The position numbers were made by a program, and so were the translations under genes. 64,000 bases of DNA, taken from positions 10,358,157 through 10,422,156 of the forward strand of contig NW_027480429.1 of assembly GCF_051401765.1 (NCBI RefSeq), written 5' to 3'. Positions within the stretch are counted from its first letter, which is position 1. Every line of letters starts with the position of its first letter. This DNA is from Calliopsis andreniformis (taxonomy: Eukaryota; Arthropoda; Insecta; Hymenoptera; Andrenidae). Shown here in pieces: positions 52,254-62,729 of the stretch. Below the pieces are notes generated by a model, which saw only the letters and a program-made list of their open reading frames with translations, did no database searches and was not told the DNA's origin.

Positions 52254-54552
52254 CGAATAATTGCAACCAGTGTGAATGTTGTGGTCATTTCTACGTTCCG
52301 GGCAACCTAGGCTTCACTCTAGGGCGTTCCTCCACCACATCGAATAGCTACGGCCTTAGAAGTCTAGGCGAGAAGCATAAAATACAATAAAGATGCAACA
52401 GCTTTCCCATCGTATAAAATGTATAATTGCAACCAGTGTGAAAGTGATGGCCACTTCTACGTTTCGGGCAACCTAGGCTTCACTCTAGGGCTTTGCACCA
52501 CCAAACCGAATAGCTGGGGCCTTAGAAGTCAACGCCCAAAGCATAAAATACAATAAAAGTACAACTGTTTTTCCGTCGTAAAACAGGAATTATTGCTACC
52601 AGAGTGAAAGGTATGGTCATTTCTACGTTCCGGGCGACCTAGGCTGCACTCTAGGGCGTTGCTCCACCAGATCGAATAGTTAGGGCCTTAGAAGTCAGCG
52701 CCAGAAACATAAAATACAATAATGATGCAACTGTTTTTCCATCGTATAACAGGAATAATTGCAACCAGTGTGAAAGTAATGGACATTACTACGTTCCGGG
52801 CAATCTAGGCTCCGCTCTAGGGAGTTGCTCCACCAGATCGAATAGTTAGAGACTTATAACACAACGCCAAAAGCATAAAATAGGATAAAGATGCAACAGT
52901 TTTTCCATCGTATATCAGGAATACCTGCAACCAGTGTGAAAATACTGGTCATTTCTACGTTCCGCGTAACATAGGCTTCACCCTAGGGCGTTACTCCACC
53001 AGATCGAATAGTTAGGGCCTATGAAGTCAGCGCCAGAAGCATAAAATACTATAAAAATACAACAGTCCTTCCATCGTATAACAGGAATAATTGCAACCAG
53101 TGTGAAAGTAATGGTTATTTCTACGTTCCGGGCAACCTAGACTTCCCTCTAGGGTGTTGCTCCAACCGATCGAATAGCTAGGGACTAAGAGGTCAGCGCC
53201 AGAAGCATAAAATGTAATAAAAATACAACAGTTGTTCCATCGTATAACAGGAATAATTGCAACCAGCGTGAAAGTAATGGGCATTTCTACGTTCCGTGCA
53301 ACCTAGGCTTCGCACTAGGGCGTTGCACCACCAGGTTGAATAGCTAGGGCCTTAGAAAACAACTCCAGACGCATAAGATACAGTAAAAATACAACAGATC
53401 TTGCATCGTACAAAAAGAATAATTGCAACCAGTGTGAAAGTAATGGTAATTTTACGTTCCGGGCAACATAAGCTTCACTCTAGGGCGTTTCTCCACCACA
53501 TCGAGTAGCTACGACCTTAGAAGTCCACGCCTGAAGCATAAAATACAATAAAAATACATCAGTTGTATCATCGTATAACAGGAATAATTAAAACCAGTGT
53601 GAATGTAATGGGCATTTCTACGTTCCGTGCAACCTAGGCTTCGCGCTAGGGCGTTGCACCACCAGGACGAATAGTTGCGGCTTTAGAAAACAACTCCAGA
53701 CGCATATAATACAGTAAAAATACAACAGTTTTTCCATCGTATAACAGGAATAATTGCAGCCAGTGTTAAAGTAATGGGCATTTCTACGTTCCGGGCAACA
53801 TAGGCTTCCCTCTAGGGTGTTGCTCCACCCGATCGAATAGCTAGGGACTAAGACGTCAGCGCCAGAAGCATAAAATATAATAAAAATACAACAGTTGTTC
53901 CATCGTATAACAGGAATAATTGCAACCATCGTGAAAGTAATGGTCATTTCTACGTTTCGGGCAACATACGCTTCACTCTCGGACGTTGCCCCACGAGATC
54001 GAGTAGCTAGGACCTTAGAAGTCAACACCAGAAACATAAAATACAATAAAAATGCAACATTTTTTCGTCGTATAACAGGAATAACTGCAACCAGTGTGAA
54101 AGTACTGGCCAATACTACGTTCCGCGCAAACTAGGCTTCACTATAGGGCGTTGCGCCACGAGATCGAATAGATAGGGACTTAGAATTCAATGCCAGAAGC
54201 ATAAAATACAATAAAAATACAACAGTCTTTCCATCGTATAACAGGAATAATTGCAACCAGTGTTAAAGTAATGGGCATTTCTACGTTCCGTGCAACCTAG
54301 GCTTCGCACTAGGCCGTTGCACCACCAGGTCGAATAGTTTGGGCATTAGAAAACAACTCCAGACGCATATAATACAGTAAAAATACAACAGTTTTTCCAT
54401 CGTATAAAAAGAATAATTGCAAGCAGTGTGAAAGTAATGGTCATTTCCACGCTTCGGGCAACATACGCTTCACTCTTGGACGTTGCCCCACGAGATCGAA
54501 TAGCTAGGACCTTAGAAGTCAAGGCCAGACACATAAAATACAATAAAAGTAC
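52254..54552 (+). repeat. 16-monomer HOR, unit U2' (2.3 kb)
   Basis: This is the counterpart of U2 and keeps the U2 marks 'aaaggtatggtc' and 'aaaataggataaag'. Unlike U2 it continues for almost the whole 2654-bp unit. It departs from U1' at about 54552, where 'gtacagcag' is replaced by 'gtacaacagttg'. Confidence 0.85.
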
Positions 54553-55440
54553 AACAGTTGTTCCATCGTATAACAGGAATAATTAATACCAGTGTGAAGG
54601 TAATGGGCATTTCTACGTTCCGGGCAACCCAGGCTTCACTTTAGGCCGTTGCTCCGCCATATCGAATAGTTAGGGCCTAAGAAGTCAACGCCTGAAGCAT
54701 AAAGTACAATATAAATACAACAGTTTTTCCATTGTATAAAACGAATAATTGCAACCAGTGTGAAAGTTATGGTCATTTCTACGTTCCGTGCAACCAAGGC
54801 TTCACTCTAGTGCTTTGTGCCACGAGATCGAATAGTTAGGGCCTAAGAAGTCAACGCCAGAAGCATAAAATAGTATAAAAATACAACAGTCCTTCCATGG
54901 TATAACAGGAATAATTGCAACCAGTGTGTAGGTAATGGCCATTTCTACGTTCCGGGCAACCTAGGATTCACTATAGGGCGTTGCTCCACAACATCGAATA
55001 GGTAGGGATTTAGTAGTCGACGCCCGAAGCATAAAATACAAAATAAATAGAACAGTTTTTCCATTGTATAAAACGAATAAATGCAACCAGTGTGAAAGTT
55101 ATGGTCATTTCTACGATCCGTGCAACCTAGGCTTCACTCTAGTTCGTTCTGCCACCAGATCGAATAGCTAGGGCCTAAGAAGTAAACGACAGAAGCATAA
55201 AATACTATAAAAATACAACAGTCCTTCAATCGTATAACAGGAATAATTGCAACCAGTGTGAAAGTAATGGTCATTTCTACGTTCTGGGCAACCTAGGTTT
55301 CGCTCTAGGGTGTTGCTCCACCAGATCGAATAGCTAGGCACTTAGACGTCAGCGCCAGAAGCGTAAAATATAATAAAAATACAACAGTTGTTCCATCGTA
55401 TAACAGGAATAATTGCAACCAGTGTGAAAGTAATGGGCAT
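54553..55440 (+). repeat. Divergent monomers repeated at 57373
   Basis: The stretch 54551 to about 54920 matches 57373 to about 57745 at an offset of 2822 bp (17 monomers; marks 'caacccaggcttcac', 'gtgctttgtgccacg', 'ccttccatggtataac'). Around 55251-55440 the match continues at 2490 bp (15 monomers). Two monomers were therefore lost in the right copy or gained in the left one. Confidence 0.75.
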
Positions 55441-55465
55441 TTCTACGTTCCATGCAACCTAGGCT

Positions 55466-56129
55466 TCACTCTGTGGCGTTGCTCCACGACATAGAAGAGT
55501 TAGGGCCTTAGTAGTCGACGCCCGATGCATAAAATACAAAATAAATAGAACAGTTTTTCCATTGTATAAAACGAATAAATGCAACCAGTGTGAAAGTTAT
55601 GGTCATTTCTACGTTCCGGGCAACCTAGGCTCCACTCTAGGGCGTTGTTCCACGAGATCGAACAGTTAGGGCCTAAAAAGTTAACGCCAGAAGCATAAAA
55701 TACGTTAAAAATGAAACAGTTTTTCCATCGTATAGCATGAATAATTGCAACCAGTGTGAAAGTAATGGTCACTTCTACGTTTCGGGCAACCTAGGCTTCA
55801 CTCTTGGGCGTTGCTCCGCCAGATCGAATAGTTGGGGAAGAAGAAGTTAACGCCAGAAGCATAAAATACAATATAAATACAACAGTTTTTCCATCCTATA
55901 AATGGAATAATTGCAACCAGTGTGAAGGTAATGGTCATTTCTACGGTCCGGGCAACCTGGGCTTCACTCTAGGGCGTTTCTCCACCACATCGAATAGCTA
56001 CGACCTTAGAAGTCAACGCCTGAAGCATAAAATACAATATAAGTAGAACAGCTTTTCCATCGTATAAAACGAATAATTGCAACCAGTGTGAAAGTTATGG
56101 TCATTTCTACGTTCCGGGCAACCTAGGCT
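55466..56129 (+). repeat. Tetramer HOR, unit 1 (664 bp)
   Basis: Four monomers with the marks 'ccacgacatagaa', 'aacgaataaatgcaacc', 'acgttaaaaatgaaac' and 'gttggggaagaagaag'. The same four follow directly at an offset of 664 bp. The two units look nearly identical. Confidence 0.85.
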
Positions 56130-56625
56130 TCACTCTATGGCGTTGCTCCACGACATAGAATAGTTAGGGCCTTAGTAGTCGACGCCCGATGCATAAAATA
56201 CAAAATAAATAGAACAGTTTTTCCATTGTATAAAACGAATAAATGCAACCAGTGTGAAAGTTATGGTCATTTCTACGTTCCGGGCAACCTAGGCTCCACT
56301 CTAGGGCGTTGTTCCACGGGACCGAACAGTTAGGGCCTAAAAAGTTAACGCCAGAAGCATAAAATACGTTAAAAATGAAACAGTTTTTCCATCGTATAGC
56401 ATGAATAATTGCAACCAGTGTGAAAGTAATGGTCACTTCTACGTTTCGGGCAACCTAGGCTTCACTCTTGGGCGTTGCTCCGCCAGATCGAATAGTTGGG
56501 GAAGAAGAAGTTAACGCCAGAAGCATAAAATACAATATAAATACAACAGTTTTTCCATCGTATAAATGGAATAATTGCAACCAGTGTGAAGGTAATGGCC
56601 ATTTCTACGGTCCGGGCAACCTGGG
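56130..56625 (+). repeat. Tetramer HOR, unit 2, partial
   Basis: This is a direct repeat of the preceding unit. It ends in its fourth monomer, where 'tctagggcgtttctcc' is replaced by 'tatagggcgttgctcc'. It then leads into monomers related to those near 26.7-27.4 kb. Confidence 0.8.
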
Positions 56626-57110
56626 CTTCACTATAGGGCGTTGCTCCACCAGATCGAATAGCTAGGGACTCAGAATTCAACGCCAGAAGCATAAAATACA
56701 ATAAAAATACAACAGCTTTTCCATCGTATAACAGGAATAATTGCAACAAGTGTGAATACAATGTTCATTTCTACGTTCAGGGCAGCCTACGCTTCACTCT
56801 ATGGCGCTGCTCCACCAGATCGAATAGCTAGAGACTAAGAAGTCAACGCCAGAAGTACCAAATACAAAATAAATACAACAGTTTTTCCATTGTATAGCAT
56901 GGATCACTGCAACCAGTGTGAAAGTAATGATCATTTCGGCGTTTCGGGCATCCAAGACTTAACTCTGAGGCGTTGCTCCACCAGATCGCAGAGTTAGGGC
57001 CTTAAAAGTCAACGCCAGAAGCATAAACTACAAAATAAATACTACAGTCTTTCCATCGTATAAAACGAGTAATTGCAACCTGTGTGAAGGATATGGTCAT
57101 ATCCACGTTC
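56626..57110 (+). repeat. Fourth, more divergent relative of the 26.7-27.4 kb segment
   Basis: The marks 'agcatggatcactgcaacc' and 'tccaagacttaactctgagg' (56951) occur also at 27247, 36871 and 43842. This copy differs more from the others and lacks the 'gttatggcctaag' monomer. It is probably an older duplicate. Confidence 0.7.
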
Positions 57111-59084
57111 CGTGCAAGCTAGGCTTCGCACTAGGGCGTTGCACCACCAGGTCGAATAGTTTGGGCTTTAAAAAACAACTCCAGACGCATATAATACAGT
57201 AAAAATACAACAGTTTTTCCATAGTATAAAAAGAATAATTGCAACCAGTGTGAATGTAATGGTCATTTCATCGCTTCGAGCAACACATGCTTGACTCTTG
57301 GACGTTGCCCCACGAGATCGAGTAGCTAGGACATTAGAAGTCAACGCCAGAAACATAAAATACAATAAAAATACAACAGTTGTTCCATCGTATAACAGGA
57401 ATAATTAAAACCAGTGTGAAGGTAATGGGCATTTCTACGTTCCGGGCAACCCAGGCTTCACTTTAGGCCGTTGCTCCGCCATATCGAATAGTTAGGGCCT
57501 AAGAAGTCAACGCCTGAAGCATAAAGTACAATATAAATACAACAGTTTTTCCATTGTATAAAACGAATAATTGCAACCAGTGTGAAAGTTATGGTCATTT
57601 CTACGTTCCGTGCAACCAAGGCTTCACTCTAGTGCTTTGTGCCACGAGATCGAATAGTTAGGGCCTAAGAAGTCAACGCCAGAAGCATAAAATAGTATAA
57701 AAACACAACAGTCCTTCCATGGTATAACAGGAATAATTGCAACCAGTGTGAAAGTAATGGTCATTTCTACGTTCCGGGCAACCTAGGTTTCGCTCTAGGG
57801 TGTTGCTCCACCAGATCGAATAGCTAGGCACTTAGACGTCAGCGCCAGAAGCGTAAAATATAATAAAAATACAACAGTTGTTCCATCGTATAACAGGAAT
57901 AATTGCAACCAGTGTGACAGTAATGGGCATTTCTACGTTCCATGCAACCTAGGATTCGCACTAGGGCGTTGCACCACCAGGTCGAATAGCTAGGGCCTTA
58001 GAAAACTACTCCAGACGCATAAGATACAGTAAAAATACAACAGTCCTTCCATCGTATAACAGGAATAATTGCAACCAGTGTGAATGTAATGGTCATTACC
58101 ACGTTGCGGGCAACCTAGGCTTCGCTCTAGGATATTGCACCACCAGGTCGAATAGTTAGGGCCTTTGAAAACAACTCCAGACGCATAAAATACGATAAAA
58201 ATAAAACAGTTTTTCCATCGTATAAAAACAATAATTGCAAACACTGTGAAAGTAATGGACATTTCTATGTTTCGGGCAACATACGCTTCACTCTTAGACG
58301 TTGCACCACGAGATCGAATAGCTAGGGCCTAAGAAGTCAACGCCAGAACCATAAAATACAATAAATATACAACAGGCCTTCCATCGTATAACAGGAATAA
58401 TTGCAACCCGTGTGAAGGTAATGGACATTTCTACGTTCCGTGCAACCAAGGCTTCGCTCTAGAGTGTTGCTCCACCACACCGAATAGCTACGACCTTAGA
58501 AGTCAACGCGTGAAGCATAAAATACAATGTAAATACAACAGTTTTTCCATCGTATAAAGCGAATAATTGCAACCAGCGTGAAAGTGATGGTAATTTTTAC
58601 GATCAGGGCAACCCACGTTTCACTCTAGGTCGTTGTTCCACCAGATCGAACAGTTAGGGCCTGAGAAGCCAATGCCCGAAACATAAAATACAATGAAAAT
58701 TCAACAATTTTTCCATAGTATAACAGGAATAATTGCAACCTGCGTGAAAGTACAGGTCATTTCTACGATCCGGGCAAACTAGGCTTCACTCTAGTGCGTT
58801 GTGCCACCAGATCGAATAGTTAGGGCCTAAGAAGTCAAGGCCAGAAGAATAAAATACGATATAAGTACAACAGTTTTTCCATCGTATAAAACGAATAATT
58901 GCAACCAGTTTGAAAGTAATGGCCACTTCTACGTTCCGGGCAACCTAGGCTTCGCCCTAGGGCGTTGTTCCACCAGATCGAATAGTTAGGGCCTAAGAAG
59001 TCAACGCCAGAATCATAAAATACAACATAAATACAACAGTCTTTCCATCGTGTAAAGCGAATAATTGCAACCAGTGTGAAAGTA
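57111..59084 (+). repeat. Divergent satellite monomers
   Basis: About twelve monomers of mixed type. 57111-57360 resembles the 34.7-35.0 kb monomers ('cttggacgttgccccacg'). 57373-57930 repeats 54551-55440. From 58000 to 59084 I saw no clear higher order. No non-satellite sequence was seen. Confidence 0.65.
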
Positions 59085-60355
59085 ATGGTCATTTCTACGT
59101 TCCGGGCTACCTAGGCTTCAGTGTATGGCGTTGCTCCACCAGATCGAATAGTTAGGGCCTTAGAAGTCAACGCCCGAAGCATAAAATACAATAAAAATAG
59201 AACAGTTTTTCCATTGCATAAAGCGAATAATGCAACCAGTGTGAAAATTATGGTCATTTCTACGTTCCGTGCAACCTAGGCTTCACTCTAGGGCGTTGGT
59301 CCACAAGACCGAATAGTTTGGACCTAAGAAGTCAACGCCAGAAGCATAAAAGACAATATAAATACAACAGTTTTTCCATCGTATAAAGCGAATAATTGCA
59401 ACCAGTGTGAAAGTTATGGTCATTTCTACGGTCCGGGTAACCTAGGCTTCACTCTAGGGCGTTGCTCCACCAGATCAAATAGTTAGGGCCTAAGAAGTCA
59501 ACGCCAGAACCATAAAATGCAATATAAATAGAACTGTTTTTCCATTCCATTAAGCGAATAATGCAACCAGTGTGAAAGTTAAGTTCATTTCTACGTTCCG
59601 TGCAACCTAGGCTTCACTCTAGGGCGTTGGTCCACCAGACCGAATAGCTTGGACCTAAGAAGTCTACGCCAGAAGCATAAAACACAATATAAATACAACA
59701 GTTTTTCCATCGTATAAAGCGAATAATTGCAACCAGTGCGAAAGTACTGGTCATTTCTACGTTCGGGGTAACCTAGGCTTCACTCTAGGGCGTTGTGCCA
59801 CCAGATCGAATAGTTAGGGACTTAGAATTCAACGACAGAAGCATAAAACACTATAAAAATACAACAGTCCTTCAATCGTATAACAAGAATAATTGCCACC
59901 AGTGTGAAAGTGATGGTCATTTCTACGATCCGGTCAACCCAGGTTTCACCCTAGGGCGTTGTTCCACCAGATCGAACAGTAGGAGCCTGAGAAGTCAACG
60001 CCCGAAGCATAAAATAAAATAAAAATAAAACAATTTTTCCATCGTATAACAGGAATAATTGCAACCAGTGTGAAAGTACTGGTCATTTCTACGTTCCGGG
60101 TAACCTAGGCTTCACTCTAGGGCGTTGCTCCACCAGATCGAATAGTTTGGGCCTAAGAAGTCAACGCCAGAACCATAAAATACAATATAAAGGAACAGTT
60201 TTTCCATTGCGTAAAGCGAATAATGCAACCAGTGTGAAAGTTATGGTCATTTCTACGTTCCGTGCAACCTAGGCTTCACTCTAGGGCGTTGGACCACCAG
60301 ACCGAATAGTTTGGACCGAAGAAGTCGACGCCAGAAGCATAAAATACAATATAAA
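59085..60355 (+). repeat. Right-end duplication, copy 1 (at least 1.27 kb)
   Basis: About eight monomers with many rare marks ('cttcagtgtatggcg', 'cattgcataaagcg', 'gttaagttcatttc', 'cgttcggggtaacc', 'gtaggagcctgag', 'ataaaggaacag'). They are repeated from 62730 to the end of the window at an offset of 3645 bp (22 monomers). Reading the two side by side I noticed no difference. Confidence 0.9.
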
Positions 60356-61019
60356 TACAACAGTTTTTCCATTCTATAAAGCGAATAATTGCAAACAGTG
60401 TGAAGGTTATGGTCATTTCTACGATCCGGGCAAACTAGGCTACACTCTAGTGCGTTGTGCCACCAGATCGAATAGTTAGGGACTTAGAATTCAACGCCCG
60501 AAGCATAAAATGCTATAAAAATACAACAGTCCTTCCATCGTATAACAGGAATAATTGCCACCAGTGTGAAAGTAATGGTCATTTCTACGTTCCGGGCAAC
60601 CAAGACTTCACTCTAGGGCGTTGCTCCAGCAGATCGAATAGTTAGGGCCTAAGAAGTCAACGCCAGAACCATAAAATACAATATAAATATAACAGTTTTT
60701 CCATCGTATAAAACGAATAATAGAAACCAGTGTGAAAGTTATGGTCATTTCTACGTTCCGAGCGGCCTAGGCTTCACTCTAGGGCGGGCTCCTCCAGATC
60801 AAACAGTTAGGGCCTTAGAAGTCAACGCCCGAAGCATTAAATACAAAATAAATAGAACAGTTTTTACATTGTATAAAACGAATAATTGCTACCAGTGTAA
60901 AAGTTATGGTCTTTTGTACGTTCCGGGCAACCTAGGCTTCACCCTAGGGCGTTGCTCGAACAGATTGAATAGTTAGGGCCTAAGAAGTCAACGCCAGAAG
61001 CATAAAATACGATATAAAT

Positions 61020-61351
61020 GCAACAGCTTTTCCATCGTATAAAACGAATAATTGCAACCTGTGTGAAAGTTATGGTCATTTCTACGTTCCGGGCAACCTA
61101 GGCTTCACCCTAGGGCGTTGCTCCAACAGATTGAATAGTTAGGGCCTAAGAAGTCAACGCCAGAAGCATAAAACACGATATAAATACAACAGCTTTTCCA
61201 TCGTATAAAACGAATAATTGCAACCTGTGTGAAAGTTATGGTCATTTCTACGTTCCGGGCAACCTAGGCTTCACCCTAGGGCGTTGCTCCAACAGATTGA
61301 ATAGTTAGGGCCTTAGAAGTCAATGCCCGAAGCATAAAACGCAATAAAAAT
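61020..61351 (+). repeat. Single-monomer tandem duplication
   Basis: Two neighbouring monomers share 'aacctgtgtgaaagttatgg' and the whole following sequence at an offset of 166 bp. They differ only by small changes such as 'aaaacacgatataaatac' against 'aaaatacgatataaatgc'. This is one of the few places where adjacent monomers are each other's closest relatives. Confidence 0.8.
61090..61118 (+). other. Example of the conserved imperfect hairpin in the monomer core
   Basis: In each monomer the core reads GCAAC-CTAGG, a short loop, CTAGGG-C-GTTGC. GCAAC (monomer positions 74-78) can pair with GTTGC (98-102), and CTAG (79-82) with CTAG (91-94), leaving a 3-base bulge and an 8-base loop. Type A monomers have 'ccctaggg', which lengthens the inner stem by one pair. 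A second possible pairing joins GGCGTTG (95-101) to CAACGCC (136-142). The coordinates give one instance; most monomers in the window have the dyad. A role in DNA folding or protein binding is inference. Confidence 0.55.
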
Positions 61352-62729
61352 ACAACAGTTTTTCCATCATATGACAGGAATAATTGCAACCAGTTTGAGA
61401 GTGATGGTCATTTCTACGTACCGGGCAACCTAGGCTTCACTGTAGGGCGTTGATCCACTAGATCGAATAGTTAGTGCCTTAGAAGTCAACGCCAGATGCA
61501 TAAAATACAATATAAATACAACAGTTTTTCCATCGTATAAAACGAATAATTGCAACCAGTATGAAAGTTAACGTCATTTCTACTTTCCGGGCAACCTAGG
61601 CTTCACCCTAGGGCGTTGCTCCAACAGATTGAATAGTTAGGGCCTTAGAAGTCAACGCCCGAAGCATAAAAGGCAATAAAAATACAACAGTTTTTCCATC
61701 GTATAACAGGATTAATTGCAACCAGTTTGAAAGTGATGGCCAATTCTACGTTCCGGGCAACCTAGGCTTCACTCTAGGGCGTTGCTCCACCAGATCGAAT
61801 GGTTAGTGCCTTAGAAGTCAACGCCAGAAGCATAAAATACAATAAAGATGCAACAGTTGTTCCATCGTTTAACAGGAATAATTGCAAACAGTGTGAAAGT
61901 ACAGGTCATTTCTACGTTCCGGGTAATCCAGGTTTCACTCTAGGGCGTTGCTCCACCAGATCGAATAGCTAGGGACTTAGAATTCAACGCCAGAAGAATA
62001 AAATACAATCCAAGTACAACAGTTTTTCCACCGAATAAAATGAATAATTGCATACATTGTGAAAGCAATGGTCATTTCTACGTTCCGGGCAACCTAGGCT
62101 TCACTCTAGGGCGTTGCTCCACCAGATCGAATAGCTATGGACTTAGAATTCAATGCCAGAAGCATAAAATGCAATATATATGTAAGAGCTTTTCCATGTA
62201 TAAAACGAATAATTGCTACCAGTGTGAAACAGTTGGTCATTTCTACGTTCTGGGCAACCTAGGCTTCACCCTAGGGCGTTGATCCACCAGATGGAACAGT
62301 TAGGGCCTAAGAAGTCAACGCCAGAATCATAAAATACAATAAAGATGCAACAGTTTTTCCATCGTATAACAGGAATAATTGCAACCAGTGTGAAGGTAAT
62401 GGTATGTTCTACGTTCCGGACAACCTAGGCATCACTCTTGGGCGTTGCTCCACCAGATCGAATAGGTAGGGCCATAGAAGTCAACGCCCGAGCATAAAAT
62501 ACGATAAATATACAAGAGTTTTTCCATCGTATAACAGGAATTATTGCAACCAGTGTGAAAGTGATGGTCATTTCTACGTTCCGGGCAACCTAGGCTTCAC
62601 TCTGGGGCGTTGTTCCACCAGATCGAATAGTTAGGGCCTAAGAAGTCGACGCCAGAAGCATAAAATACAATATAAATATAACAGTTATTCCATCGTATAA
62701 AACTAATAATTGTTTCCAGTGTGAAAGTT

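Larger units (their letters stand above)
38954..53487 (+). repeat. Large duplicated block, copy 2 (14.5 kb)
   Basis: This is the counterpart of 22862-36560 in the same order and orientation. Relative to copy 1 it lacks one monomer near 39.5 kb and one near 40.15 kb, and four monomers were lost near 41.3 kb. About nine monomers are extra between about 41.5 and 43.1 kb, one is extra near 48.5-48.7 kb, and one is extra near 49.5 kb. The rest looks almost identical by eye. Its A/B octamer part lies at 44.3-47.75 kb. Confidence 0.85.
60356..62729 (+). repeat. Mixed monomers between right-end duplicates
   Basis: About fourteen monomers. They include two adjacent and almost identical ones (about 61020-61351, mark 'aacctgtgtgaaag'), a short A/B-like run (61.3-61.9 kb), and divergent monomers with small deletions. 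One near 60785 lost bases around 'gggcgggctcctcc' and one near 62190 lacks a base in 'tttccatgtataaaacg'. Confidence 0.7.

Noticed and set aside
60770..60830. Possible foreign junction at 'gggcgggctcctccag'
   Set aside because: It is a monomer with a few bases deleted around 'gttgctccacc'. The same phase continues on both sides.
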